The notes beneath the pieces were generated by a model. That model had not been told where the DNA came from and did not search any database. It saw nothing but the letters and a program-made list of their open reading frames with translations. Source: Paraniabella defluvii (lineage in GTDB: Bacteria; Bacteroidota; Bacteroidia; Chitinophagales; Chitinophagaceae). Taken from it: a DNA stretch of 64,000 nucleotides. Of this stretch, positions 53,935 through 64,000 are shown piece after piece. The position numbers were made by a program, and so were the translations under genes. The stretch is from contig CP079215.1 in NCBI GenBank assembly GCA_019316985.1, forward strand, positions 6,070,316 through 6,134,315. The letters run 5' to 3'. Within the stretch, counting starts at the first letter, position 1. Each line of letters opens with the position of its first letter.

Positions 53935-54414
53935 TCAAAAAACCGGCGGCATTAAAATAAGTTTCCTTATCAGTACAATTTGCCCTAAATGGTAATAGCT
54001 ATGCTCTAAAACACCTTGTATATTACGAAGATAAGTGTCATATTTTTCATCTACGAACACCTGGTCAAACAGCTGGTCGTTCATTTCGGCTAAAGCATTT
54101 GCAAATTTTTCCGCGTTATTTAAAAGTGAGTGAACCAGGCTTTCCCAATCGGCATCTGTTTCTATGGCTGGAAGATCAAAGCTATATTTATCACTGATCT
54201 CCAGCTTTCCGCCATTAAAAACATTAAGGATGCCTTCCAGGTAGTAGTTAATGTGAAACGTCAGGGCTGCAATCGTGTTTAAATCACCCACTTGTTTAAT
54301 GGCCTGTTCCCGGTTTACAGATAGCAACTGATCTTTATAGTTGGTATTGGCAATCCAGCGACCGTTTAAATACACTTCCCTGAGGCGGTTAGCCAGGAAA
54401 TCATTTCTTTCCAT
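53935..54414 (-). CDS. DinB-family protein (DUF1572-like)
   Basis: 159 residues, intact, four-helix bundle: LANRLREVYLNGRWIANTNY, TFHINYYLEGILNVFNGG with a conserved His, and LEHSYYHLGQIVLIRKL with further His ligands at the C-terminal helix, giving the DinB metal triad. Function of this subgroup is unknown. Stands alone. Confidence 0.82.
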   Translation of the reverse strand: MERNDFLANRLREVYLNGRWIANTNYKDQLLSVNREQAIKQVGDLNTIAALTFHINYYLEGILNVFNGGKLEISDKYSFDLPAIETDADWESLVHSLLNNAEKFANALAEMNDQLFDQVFVDEKYDTYLRNIQGVLEHSYYHLGQIVLIRKLILMPPVF

Positions 54415-54552
54415 ATTTTATATATTTCCAGTAAAGTTCGTAAAAAAAAAAGACGTGGAATACACGTCTGTCATTTATGAAGTTCGACCTTCGACTATTA
54501 CAATACCCTACTTACGACTCCCTATTTCCCATTCTCCACTCCCCGCTCACTG

Positions 54553-55881
54553 TTACGAAACCACCACTCCTTCCAGGTCATAATCATAAGCCTTCTCGAT
54601 CCTCACATTATAAAACTCGCCAATCTTAAGCCTTTGGTTGCTGGTGATGATCACTTCATTGTCTACTTCAACGCTGTCAAATTCGGTACGGCCGATATAG
54701 CGACCGGCTTCTTTTTTATCAATGATCGTTTTAAAAACCCTACCTATTTTTTCCTGGTTCAGTTCGTAGGAAATTTCCTGCTGGTGCTCCATCACTTCCT
54801 GGGCTCTGCGTTCCTTTTCTTCCTGAGGCACATTATCTTCAAACTGGTAAGCACCTGTGTTTTCTTCATGCGAATAAGTAAACACCCCTACGCGATCGAA
54901 ACGGTGTTTGTCCAGGAAGGATTTTAATTCGTTAATATCTTCCTGTGTTTCGCCCGGAAAACCAGTTATTAATGTTGTACGCAAGCAGATACCAGGCACT
55001 TTTTCGCGGATGGTAGCGATGAGCTCGTCCATCTCTGCTTGCTTGATCTGCCTTTTCATAGCGTCCAGCATGCGGTCTGAAGCATGTTGTAAAGGAATAT
55101 CCAGGTAATTACAAATATTATCACGTTCGCGCATTACATCCAGTATCTCCAAAGGAAATTTGGTAGGATATGCGTAATGCAGCCTGATCCACTCCAGCCC
55201 TTTCACATCTGCCAGGCGGTGCAGGAGCTCAGACAACATCCGTTTTTATAAATATCCAGGCCGTAATAAGTCAGCTCCTGGGCAATCAGCATCACTTCTT
55301 TTACACCCATACGCACCAGCTTTTCAGCTTCCGTAACCAATTCCCAATCGGCTTGCTTACGTGTTTACCACGCATCAACGGAATAGCGCAGAAGGTACAG
55401 GTACGGTTGCAGCCTTCAGAAATTTTCAGATAGGCATAATGCTTGGGAGTAGCCAGCAAACGCTCTCCTACTAATTCTGTTTTATAATCTGCTTCAAATT
55501 GCTTCAGAATGGAAGGCAGCTCCATAGTACCAAAAAGGCATCTACCTCGGGTATTTCTTCTTCCAGATTATTTTTGTATCGCTCGCTCAGGCAACCCGTT
55601 ACATAGACTTTATCCAGCCGTCCCCGCTTTTTCAACTCCACCTGCTCCAAAATGGTATTGATACTTTCCTCCTTAGCCTTGTCAATAAACCCGCAGGTAT
55701 TAACTACCACTATATTATGATCCCTTTTTGTATTCTCGTGCACCACATCAATATCATTGGCCAGTAGCTGGCCGCTCAGCACCTCGCTATCTACCATGTT
55801 TTTGCTACAACCCAGCGTAATGATGTTAACCTTATCCTTTTGAGTGTTCTTACTTTCAATATCTGTTTTTAAGGACTGCAA
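54553..55881 (-). CDS. rimO: Ribosomal protein S12 methylthiotransferase RimO
   Basis: Radical-SAM methylthiotransferase that modifies Asp88 of S12. N-terminal UPF0004 cysteines in TLGCSKNMVDSE, VNTCGFID and TGCLSERY bind one 4Fe-4S cluster; the radical-SAM cluster motif is EGCNRTCTFCAIP; the C-terminal TRAM part carries VEVDNEVIITS. Breaks near 55535, 55355 and 55245. About 440 residues. In many Bacteroidota it follows ftsY directly; here the two lie 6.3 kb apart. Confidence 0.93.
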
Positions 55882-55972
55882 AGGTACAGCATTTATCAGA
55901 CTCGCCGCCTAATAGCCTGGCTGGCCCGGATCAATATTGCACCTCACTCATTACCAGGAACATTCCATCTTT

Positions 55973-58262
55973 TTATTCTATCAACAGTTCATCGGCAAAT
56001 ATCCATCCCGGGGCTCCGGCTCCGGGATGATCCGGGGACAATCATTATTTTTGCAGTTACCCGGATATACCGCGCCGACATATTATTCAGCGGCGCCTTA
56101 AAATCATGCTGCAGGTAGTTTTCGTGTATATCAAAAGGCCTTTTTACCGTTTTAATTTCCGTAAAATGTTCACTATCGGAGGATATTTCAAATTTTACCC
56201 ATTGAGGAAGGAAAATCCAGCTTCTGTATGATTGCAGGCATCCCAGAGAAACCTGGCGTAGGATAGCTGGTGCCCCCAGGTCAACCGTTGCAATAAGATC
56301 TTCACCACTGAAGCCATGCCAATACTTTCCCACTGCCGCAGTACCCCTAATGCCATCCAGCAATGAATGGGGCCATTGGCCGGGTACGATTTCGAAGGTG
56401 GATGAACATAAGTGATTGTTTTACCTACGCCCTTATGCATTACAAAAGACTGTTTGGAAGCCTGCACATTTCTAACCTGTTGGTCGGTTACTGTAGATGC
56501 CTTTAACACCATTGATGTATCGATTAGCAAAGGCTGGGTGTAAACAGCAGATCCAACAACGGGCTCGTTGCCATCTGTGGTGTAAACAATAGTGCTTCCG
56601 GGTATTTCGTTATTTAGTTCAACAAACAGTTGACCATCTTTTATTACGGGAGTGACGGTAACAGTAAAATTGCCGGCATTATAGCGCAGGCCATATTGTT
56701 CATACCGTTTATAATGATATTTGATCCTGTTCATAAATGACGATAAACTACGGCTTTCTTTAGGAGTCCATACTGCTTCTGCTAAAGCCGGCATGCGGGG
56801 CAATATCATATATTCAATTCCCTCCGGCTTTGTAATAAATTCGGTCCAGAGGTTAGCCTGAGCACCCAAAACAAATTTGCTTTCTGCTGCTGTCAACTCC
56901 CTAGAAACAGGTTCATAATGATACACGTTCTTCAAACTGTTCATTCCGCCAAAAGCCAATGGTTCTCCTTCTGGTCCTGCCTGGTAATGGTCGAAATACA
57001 AAGGATAATCAGGAGTCATAATAACATCATGTTTCATTTTTGCAGCTTTTATGCCACCTGCTTCTCCCCGCCAGCTCATTACTGTTGCATCTTCCGCCAG
57101 GCCACCTTCCAGTATTTCGTCCCAACCGATCATCTTCTTATGGCGGCTGCTTATAAATTTCCCGATACGCTTAATAAAATAGCTTTGCAGTTCCTCTTCG
57201 TTTTTCAAGCCTTCTTTTTGATCCTTGCCTGGCAACGGGCACATTTTTTCCACGGTGTTTTGTCTACCTCATCGCCGCCGATATGGATATAGGGTGAGGG
57301 GAACAGGTTGGTTACTTCCGTAAGTACATCTTCCAGGAAATGAAAAACCGAATCGTTACCTGCACAATAATTAGATGAAATGCCGTTGTAATTGCCACCG
57401 GTGAGCGATAACTGAGGCTGCTGCAAACAACTTAACCAGGAATAAGAGGCAATAGCCGAAGCCACATGGCCCGGCATTTCAATTTCAGGAACTACCATTA
57501 CGTTTCTTTCTGCGGCATAGCGGATGATATCCTTTACCTGATCCTGGGTATAATAGCCGCCATAAGTAGCCGGCTCTCCCGGCTTTGCCTGTGGCCGGAC
57601 ACCCCATACCAGGTTATTTTGATCTACCCGCCAGGCGCCTGTTTTCGTAAGATTAGGATATTTTTTTATTTCGATACGCCAGCCCTGGTCATCTACCAGG
57701 TGCCAGTGAAACCGGTTCATTTTATAGGAAGCGATCAGATCAATATATTCTTTAATAAACTCAGGTCCGAAAAAATGGCGACTCACATCCAGGTGCATCC
57801 CCTCCACCGGAATCGCGGATAATCTGTTATTTTCATACAAGGCACCTGTAAAGAAGCATTGGTACGAACAGCAGGAAAGGTTTGCAACAACGTTTGTATA
57901 CCATATATAATTCCGGCCCTTGTATTCGCCTTTATCAAAATAAATGAAGGATCAATATGCAGTAAATATCCCTCCTCACCTATTGTTTCCACAGGAGCTA
58001 TGACCAGTTCGATTTTTTTACCGCCGGCTATTTTTTCCTTCAAGTCGATTCCCGACACCCTTTTTATATGAGACTTCAGGAAACCGGCAGCAGACACCAG
58101 CTCTTTATTAGCCGAATTATACCGCAGCATGGCCGACGGATCAATTGTAAAAGTTCCGCTCCCCTCTCAACAGAAACCGGCCTGGGAATCAGGTTTAGCT
58201 CTTCCTGGCCCAACAAATGCGTGGCAGCCAAAAGACAAAAAAATCAGTAAGCTTTTCTTCAT
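55973..58262 (-). CDS. GH20 beta-N-acetylhexosaminidase with discoidin domain
   Basis: Secreted retaining hexosaminidase using substrate-assisted catalysis. N-terminal GH20b domain (GYLLHIDPSFILIKANT), barrel with GMHLDVSRHFF and FHWHLVDDQGWRIEIK, catalytic Asp-Glu in HIGGDEVDKTPW and late WGAQANLWTEF-type block. C-terminal: beta domain with STIVYTTDGNEPVV, then a discoidin/CBM32-like domain ending GWIFADELLIE. Breaks near 58180, 57838, 57230, 56330 and 56035. About 760 residues. Likely removes GlcNAc/GalNAc from glycoproteins or chitin oligomers. Confidence 0.92.
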
Positions 58263-58371
58263 ACCATTTTGTTAGATGATAAATATACAAGGAAGTTATT
58301 GAGTTAACGGGCACCACTATTTTATTTTAAAAAGTAGAACCCGATTGTATATTTACATATAAAGTTTTGAA

Positions 58372-58993
58372 ATGCTACACATCCGGTCTTTATATAAATC
58401 ATATAACAGCCACGAAGTGCTCGATGTAGGAACGTTTCAATTCGGGAAGGCTGTGTATTGGATAAAAGGCGTTAACGGAAGCGGAAAATCAACTTTTTAA
58501 AAGCTATTGCCGGTATTATCCCTTTCAAAGGCGATGTGCTGATAAATGGTAATATTTCTTTAAAGAAAAATCCGGTAGCTTACAGGGCTGCTATTAATTA
58601 TGCACCTGCAGAACCATCCTACCCGTCCTTTTAAAAGGCGAAGAATTGCTGAAATATTACATGCATATAAAAGGAGGACACCGGCAACAGGCAGCCTCCA
58701 TTCAATCGATGCTGCATATCGACAACTACCTGGGCAATCCATGCGGCAGTTATTCAAGCGGCATGTTGAAAAAGCTCTCATTACTACTCGCTTTCATCGG
58801 CAACAGTGAATGGATATTCCTGGATGAGCCATTTACAACCCTGGATGCCGAAACACAGCAAGCCTTGCAGGCGTTGATACAAAACAGCGCCGGCAAAGGT
58901 TTTATTATCACTTCCCACCACAATATTCCGGCTGAGGCCATTTCATTTAAAGCGATTTATAGTATTCGCCACAAAACGCTTGAGCTTGAATAA
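58372..58993 (+). CDS. ABC transporter ATP-binding protein (short)
   Basis: About 207 residues after repairing breaks near 58495 and 58615. Walker A KGVNGSGKST, signature SYSSGMLKKLSLLLA, Walker B WIFLDEPFTTLD and H-loop TSHHN. Signature reads SSGM instead of SGGQ, as in several exporter-type ATPases. The start of the next membrane protein lies inside its end, so they form one transporter. Confidence 0.87.
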
Positions 58994-60102
58994 CATTTCC
59001 CAAATATTATACAGGTCTGTTGTTACTCCGTTTTACAAACAAATAGCAGGTGCTATCTACTTTTTATTCTTTGTGTTGTTGGGTATACAACCCAATTTTA
59101 AACAGGCGCTGGATACGCATTATTATATCATCCGGAGCATTGCATATAACCCAGGCGCTTTTAGCGTGTTTATATTATTATGTATACTGTATTCTTTTAA
59201 GTGCGTTTCTTTTTACGCCAGCCGAACCACTAAAAACGAATACCTGTTCTTACAGGCTATTAACGGCATTTCCTTTAATAAACGGTTGCGTTATTTTGCT
59301 TTCGCAGCTTTAATATTCTTACTTCCTGTGGTAATATATACGGCTGCATAGCAGCAGTTTGCATATGGAACCAGCAATGGGTACCTATGATAGCGCCGGT
59401 TGTTTTTGTATTGGCCCTTCCGGTGCTGGTGGCGCTATCTTTAGACGGGCTTAACAGGCATCCTGCTCTGCTAAAAGAAATCTCATTACCAAAGGTCATT
59501 TGCCTTCCTTCCGTCTTTGGCAGTTTATGTTGCGTTATATATTCCTTGAGCAATTTTTTGCGTTGACAATCCTTAAGCTCATCAGTTTTACCTGCCTGTA
59601 TTTTTTTGTTATTACGGATACTTCAGTTTTTGAAGGCCGTATGCTATGGCTCATCTACACGCTTTGCCTGGCAGGGCATTGCGTAATTATTTACAAAACC
59701 TTTTACTTTGTCGAAAATAAATTATCCTTCTACCGGATACTGCCCCGCAACCCCTTCGCATTTTGTTTTCTACTTTTCTCTGCTACCTAATATTGCTGCT
59801 GCCCGAGTGCTGGGCGCTGAGAGCCCTGGCCTTACAACATCACCAGGTGTACGAATACGGTTGTATGATGCTTACAGGCCCGGCCGTTCTCTCATTATTG
59901 CATGTATTATTATACACCGATGATTTTAAAATGGATGGCTATTTATCATTGGTCTTCGTGGTATGGATCCTTTTTTTTCTTTTTAAGCTTTTCAGAAAAT
60001 AAGTGGCTGCTGCCTGTTATTGCCCTGGCAGGTATGCTGATTGTATTTTATACATCATTCAGGAGCTTTGAGCAAAGAGCCGTAATAGAAAAGCTGGAAT
60101 AA
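58980..60102 (+). CDS. Multi-pass membrane protein, ABC partner
   Basis: About 370 residues with roughly nine hydrophobic helices (GAIYFLFFVLLGIQPNF, GAFSVFILLCILYSF, FAFAALIFLLPVVIYG, VVWILFFLFKLF). Breaks near 59340, 59500-59575, 59775 and 59985. Probable TTG start at 58980 overlapping the ATPase end by 14 nt. No family recognised; position next to the ATPase makes it the likely permease. Substrate unknown. Confidence 0.72.
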
Positions 60103-60153
60103 TTAAAATGAAAAGAAATATTGGCCGATACAAAAGAATTATAACTTTACAGT

Positions 60154-60170
60154 CATCAGATGATATGATG
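60154..60170. promoter_or_regulatory. Operator copy 1 (upstream of gntR-type gene)
   Basis: CATCAGATGATATGATG, inverted arms CATCA/TGATG, 12 nt upstream of the regulator's ATG. It matches the second copy at 60852 at 15 of 17 bases, so it is probably an autoregulatory operator. Confidence 0.72.
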
Positions 60171-60181
60171 ATTTAATAAAA

Positions 60182-60835
60182 ATGGAACCTATTCAACGTA
60201 AATCCCTGGCGCAGGAAGTGGCAGACGCTATTAAAGAGAAGATCCAGACCGGGGTTTTCCCTCTTAACGCGAAACTTCCAACCGAGCCTGAGCTGATGAA
60301 AAGCTTTTCGGTGGGGAGATCTACTATACGGGAGGCTACCCGATATCTGGCACAGTCGGGATATGTGCAGGTAAAACAAGGCATCGGGAGCTTTGTGATC
60401 AGCAATTCGGGCAACCAGGGACTGGATGATAAAATAGGAAAAGCAGGATTCGCGGCCATTTTCGAAGTAAGGCAACTCATCGAAATGCAGATTATCGAAA
60501 AAGCAGTGCATAACCGAACGCAGCGTCACTTAACGGCTATGCGTAAAAATTTAAAGGAGCGCGCTACCTTTGCAGCGGCCGGAAACCTGGAAGCATGCAT
60601 AAAAGCAGATATTGCTTTTCATACAACAGTTGCAGAAAGCTGTGGCAATTCGATATTAACCGAGCTCTACAAAACCTTATCTTTTCATGTTTCCAAATCT
60701 TTTACAGAATCCTATATTGATACAAAACCATTTATTCATTCGCAAAAAGAGCATGAAGCGCTCTTAAAATTTATAGAAAGCGGTAATAAAACCAAGGCGC
60801 TCGAGTCCGCCAAAAAAATAATCGGGCACTTATAA
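60182..60835 (+). CDS. FadR-type GntR family regulator
   Basis: 217 residues, intact. N-terminal winged helix (LAQEVADAIKEKIQTGVFP, LPTEPELMKSFSVGRSTIRE, SGYVQVKQGIGSFV) and C-terminal FCD ligand domain (EVRQLIEMQIIEKA, DIAFHTTVAESCGNSILTEL, HEALLKFIESGN) with metal/ligand His residues. It lies 41 nt before the MFS gene; matching operators precede both, so it probably represses itself and the transporter until a small organic acid or similar ligand binds. Confidence 0.92.
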   Translation: MEPIQRKSLAQEVADAIKEKIQTGVFPLNAKLPTEPELMKSFSVGRSTIREATRYLAQSGYVQVKQGIGSFVISNSGNQGLDDKIGKAGFAAIFEVRQLIEMQIIEKAVHNRTQRHLTAMRKNLKERATFAAAGNLEACIKADIAFHTTVAESCGNSILTELYKTLSFHVSKSFTESYIDTKPFIHSQKEHEALLKFIESGNKTKALESAKKIIGHL

Positions 60836-60851
60836 TTTTTTTAATTTAAAT

Positions 60852-60868
60852 CATCAGATGACCTGATG
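60852..60868. promoter_or_regulatory. Operator copy 2 (upstream of MFS gene)
   Basis: CATCAGATGACCTGATG: perfect 6-bp inverted repeat CATCAG-N5-CTGATG, 8 nt before the transporter ATG and overlapping its ribosome-binding region. Two mismatches from copy 1. Confidence 0.78.
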
Positions 60869-60876
60869 TCTAAATC

Positions 60877-62094
60877 ATGAAAGCAACAACTTCAACTACA
60901 GCAACATTAGACGCAAGTAAAACGGTTTACCCTATTCTTTTTGCAATAAGCTTATCACATTTGTTGAACGACCTGATTCAATCGGTGATACCGGCAGTTT
61001 ACCCGCTGCTGAAAACCAATTACGCTTTAAACTTTACGCAAATTGGCATCATTACCCTAGTTTTTCAGCTTACAGCGTCCATACTACAACCTTTTGTAGG
61101 TTCTTATACCGATAAAAGGCCCAATCCTAGATCATTGGTAATAGGTATGACGTTTTCGTTAATAGGATTAATCTTTATAGCATTTGCCAGCAACTTTTAC
61201 TATATACTCGCATCGGTTTGCCTTATCGGCATGGGCTCTTCAGTATTTCACCCCGAAGCTTCAAGGGTAGCACACCTTGCTTCAGGTGGCAAAAAGGACT
61301 GGCTCAATCGATCTTCCAGGTAGGTGGCAACGCAGGAAGCGCAGCAGGGCCCGTTGCTTGCCGCATTGATTGTTATTCCGTTCGGACAAAAATATATCAG
61401 CTGGTTTGGCCTCCTGGCATTGCTGGCAATTGCTGTATTAAGCTTTGTGGGCAAGTGGTACCAGCAAAATATACAGCCCAGGTCTGCCAAAAAGCAGGTT
61501 TCAAAATCTCCCGGAGCCCACCCGGCTATTTCTAAAAACCGCGTTATTATAGCCATTGTTATTTTATTGGTTCTGATCTTCTCCAAATATTTCTACATGG
61601 CTTCTATGACCAGCTATTTCACCTTTTACCTGATCGACCGGTTTGGAGTAAGCGTGCAACATTCACAGATCTATCTTTTTGTATTCCTGGCTTCTGTGGC
61701 GGCCGGAACCATCCTGGGCGGGCCGTTGGGAGACCGGTATGGCCGTAAGCTGATCATCTGGGTATCTATACTGGGCGCAGCACCTTTTACATTATTACTA
61801 CCTCATATGAACCTGCCGGTAACCATTATCCTTTCAGTACTGATAGGTCTGATCATCTCCTCTGCCTTCTCCGCTATCCTGGTTTATGCTACCGAACTGA
61901 TCCCGGGAAAAGTGGGAATGGTAGCCGGGCTGTTCTTTGGGTTTGCTTTTGGAATGGGAGGTATCGGGTCGGCTGTTTTAGGTTCCCTGGCAGACAAAAC
62001 CAGTATCGAACACGTATTTTCGATCTGTGCTTACCTGCCACTAATAGGTATCATAACAGGCTTCCTTCCTAATATTGAAGGAAAAAGATCGTAA
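60877..62094 (+). CDS. MFS transporter, Fsr (fosmidomycin resistance)-like
   Basis: About 405 residues, 12 helices expected. SLSHLLNDLIQSVIPAVYPL and the MFS loop QPFVGSYTDKRPNPRS in the N-half, GMGSSVFHPEASRVAHLASG (highly typical of Fsr-like exporters), then GGPLGDRYGRKLII in the C-half. One break near 61300. Physiological substrate unknown; control by the upstream GntR protein suggests an inducible efflux or uptake function. Confidence 0.9.
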
Positions 62095-62158
62095 TAAAGT
62101 AGCCTACCATCTGTAACCCAGCTATCAGGCAATAAAGATTTTCTTCTGATTACTCCCA

Positions 62159-62198
62159 TTAAAAGTGGCTGCCCTATGTAAGGAGCAGCCACTTTTAA
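62159..62198. terminator. Bidirectional terminator between MFS and ftsY
   Basis: TTAAAAGTGGCTGC pairs with GCAGCCACTTTTAA; symmetric A/T tails serve both convergent genes. Confidence 0.92.
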
Positions 62199-62216
62199 TA
62201 TTATACAGCTATTTTC

Positions 62217-63181
62217 TTATTGCTCTTTCAAGCAAAAAAGGCTGTCCACAAATTCATGCTTATCAAATACCAGCAGGTCTTCGGCCTTTTCACCAACACC
62301 AATAAATTTCACCGGTATTTTAAACTGGTCTGCAATAGCCAGTACTACTCCGCCTTTGGCTGTGCCATCCAACTTGGTAATAGCCATCGCTGTTACATCA
62401 GTGGCTGCCGTAAAATGCCTGGCCTGCTCCAGGGCATTCTGCCCGGTAGAGCCATCAATACCAGTAACACCTCGTGTGGCGCAGAAGGAATAAATTTCTG
62501 GATCACCCGTTTGATCTTATTCAGTTCATCCATTAAATGCGCTTTATTGTGTAAGCGGCCGGCCGTATCTATTAATACCACATCGCTCTGCCGGCTTACA
62601 GCACTTTGGGCTGTGTCAAAAGCTACCGCAGCCGGGTCGCTCCCCATAGCCTGTTTTACGATAGGCACTCCTACTCTTTCGCTCCAAATGGTCAATTGGT
62701 CAACCGCAGCAGCACGGAACGTATCCGCCGCTCCCAGCAATACCGATTTACCGGCTTTCTTAAAATTATGCGCCAGTTTACCGATAGTAGTGGTTTTGCC
62801 CACACCGTTTACCCCTACTACCAGTACAATATAAGGCTTAGCCGGCATCGGGCTGTCGAATGTATAATTTTCTGAGCCGGACGCATCTACCAGGATATTT
62901 TCGATTTCTTCCTGCAGCATTTTGTTGAGTTCGGAAGTGCTCAGGTATTTATCCCGCGCTACCCTTTCTTCAATCTTTTTGATGATGCGTACCGTGGTTT
63001 CTACTCCCACATCAGCACCTACCAATGCCTCTTCAAGATTATCCAGCACTTCTTCATCTACCGTACTTTTTCCAGCTATGGCCTTACTAATCTTGCTGAA
63101 AAAGCCCTCCTTGGTTTTCTGCAAACCCTGATCCAGCGACTCTTTCTCTTTTTTCCCAAACAGCTTTTTTAAGAAACTCAT
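62217..63181 (-). CDS. ftsY: Signal recognition particle receptor FtsY
   Basis: GTPase that receives SRP-ribosome complexes at the membrane. N domain helices (residues 1-90), then G domain: VGVNGVGKTTTIGK (G1), AADTFRAAAVDQL, VLIDTAGRLH (G3), and after a break near 62455 DVTAMAITKLDGTAKGGV (G4). About 321 residues; the long acidic N-terminal extension of E. coli is absent, usual for Bacteroidota. An ftsY break cannot be tolerated in vivo, which supports the artefact view. Confidence 0.96.
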
Positions 63182-63329
63182 ATTAAAAATTCGAGGTTAT
63201 AGTTTTCCTTTAAAAAATTCAACGTTCAAATGAAAAAAATTGATGGTTGAATGGCAACATCTTACCCAAAACAACAAAAGCCATCCGCAGTTACGAATAG
63301 CCTTGCTAAAATTATTATTATAGCCAAAA

Positions 63330-63503
63330 TTACTTTTGAGCTAAAAAGTCTTTCACTTTTTCTTTGTGAACAATCTGCTCTTTAAAAGTATAAGCACCTG
63401 TTTTAGGGCTGCGCACAGCACGAATCACTTTCGTCCAGTTCTTACTTTCTGCTGCTGCCTTGGCGTCTTTTACCTTCGCGTTTTTAGAAGCTGCTTTTGC
63501 CAT
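63330..63503 (-). CDS. DUF4295 small basic protein
   Basis: 57 residues, intact: MAKAASKNAKVKDAK start, NWTKVIRAVRSPKTGAY and the KEKVKDFLAQK end. Lys-rich and always found between rpmG and ftsY in Bacteroidota, so probably ribosome-associated; function not established. Too short for most length filters. Confidence 0.9.
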   Translation of the reverse strand: MAKAASKNAKVKDAKAAAESKNWTKVIRAVRSPKTGAYTFKEQIVHKEKVKDFLAQK

Positions 63504-63580
63504 TTTGTGTTAAGTTGAAAAGTTAATATGTTGAAAGTTGAAAGTTGTGATCCTTGTTAACGGGTCAACCTGCCAACTGA

Positions 63581-63768
63581 TTACTTAATTTCTTTATGAA
63601 CAGTCACTTTCTTTAAAATTGGGTTGAATTTCTTCAATTCCAGTCTTTCAGGATTGTTCTTTTTATTTTTTACGGTAATATAACGGCTTGTACCAGGCTG
63701 ACCGCTGGTTTTGTGCTCGGTGCACTCAATATTACCTGAACTCTGTTGCCTTTCGCTTTCTTTGCCAT
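63581..63768 (-). CDS. rpmG: 50S ribosomal protein L33
   Basis: About 62 residues: MAKKAKGNRVQVILEC, TSGQPGTSRYITVKNKKNN and LKKFNPILKKVTVHKEIK, the complete L33 pattern. A break near 63726 (a C missing after CACT on the plus strand, i.e. one G in the gene) splits it. Located between rpmB and DUF4295. Confidence 0.93.
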
Positions 63769-63788
63769 GGTATGTTGCTTTTTAAAAA

Positions 63789-64000
63789 TTAGATTTTTTC
63801 GCCTTTCGCGCGCAATTGTTTCACTACAGAGTAGAGGCCGTTTTTGTTGATGGTGCGGATAGCATCAGTAGATAATTTCAACGTGATCCATTTATCTTCC
63901 TCAACCAGGTAAAACTTCTTAGTCTGTAAATTTGGTAAGAATCTACGCTTAGTTTTAATATTAGAGTGAGATACTTTATGACCACTCACCGGCGTCTTAC
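63789..64000 (-). CDS. rpmB: 50S ribosomal protein L28 (5' end outside window)
   Basis: C-terminal 70 residues: KTPVSGHKVSHSNIKTKRRF, then LVEEDKWITLKLSTDAIRTI and the terminal VVKQLRAKGEKI. The frame is open to the right edge, so the real start (MARVC-type) lies beyond 64000. First of the rpmB-rpmG-DUF4295-ftsY group. Confidence 0.95.
   Translation of the reverse strand, partial: KTPVSGHKVSHSNIKTKRRFLPNLQTKKFYLVEEDKWITLKLSTDAIRTINKNGLYSVVKQLRAKGEKI

Noticed and set aside
1..64000. CRISPR arrays, tRNAs, rRNAs, insertion sequences, integrases, toxin-antitoxin or anti-phage systems
   Set aside because: None recognised: no periodic repeats, no cloverleaf-like intergenic sequence, no transposase or nuclease motifs of those systems.

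Overview
The window looks like a chromosomal segment of a Bacteroidota bacterium, most likely Chitinophagaceae or a close relative. It carries SusC/SusD pairs, DUF1735 and discoidin lipoproteins, a 6-bladed beta-propeller/TonB receptor pair, BT_3928, DUF1599, DUF4295 and DUF2490 proteins, and the conserved order rpmB-rpmG-DUF4295-ftsY. No tRNA, rRNA, CRISPR array, transposase, phage gene or recognisable defence system was seen.

One property governs the annotation: roughly two thirds of the genes are broken by one to four frameshifts, including ones expected to be indispensable (rpmG, ftsY, folP). In the roughly twenty breaks worked out base by base, nearly all need one base restored in a short homopolymer. 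These are best read as sequencing or assembly indels (uncorrected long reads), not decay. Broken genes are therefore given as full-length CDS with the break positions noted.

Layout. 1-1.9 kb: a histidine kinase and response regulator (minus). 2.1-16.5 kb (plus): a polysaccharide-utilisation-type locus with SusC, SusD, a DUF1735-discoidin lipoprotein, a HExxH-discoidin lipoprotein, a GH29 fucosidase, two GH92 alpha-mannosidases and a basic-secretory-protein-type peptidase. This set fits mannose- and fucose-bearing glycoproteins. 16.6-20.3 kb: HxlR regulator divergent from an NmrA-type oxidoreductase, a Crp-family regulator, an alpha/beta hydrolase and OsmC. 20.3-24.5 kb (minus): TonB-dependent beta-barrel plus 6-bladed propeller. 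24.6-27.9 kb (minus): a run of small ligand-handling folds (DinB, two VOC, SRPBCC, GyrI-like). 28-37.1 kb: EEP-family lipoprotein, DUF2490 protein, FAD oxidoreductase, YggS, M60 peptidase, HAD phosphatase, ABC transporter. 37.3-39.8 kb: thioesterase, small lipoprotein, and an ECF sigma factor translationally coupled to a membrane protein that joins an anti-sigma-like N-terminus to a complete trypsin-like protease. 39.9-50.1 kb: housekeeping and hypothetical genes (nucleotidyltransferase, PLP enzyme, OppB-type permease, BT_3928, DUF1599, folP, hydrolase, acyltransferase, a kinase-like protein). 50.5-55.9 kb: an orphan SusD-like lipoprotein with extra N-terminal domains, fbaA, RlpA, DinB, rimO. 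56-62.1 kb: GH20 hexosaminidase, an ABC pair, and a GntR/MFS unit with two matching operators. 62.2-64 kb: ftsY, DUF4295, rpmG, rpmB (cut by the right edge).

The recurring theme is glycoprotein scavenging (GH29, GH92 x2, GH20, BSP and M60 peptidases, several discoidin domains). The most interesting candidate systems are the sigma factor/anti-sigma-protease pair, the divergent kinase-like protein at 49.0 kb, and the peptidase-rich PUL.
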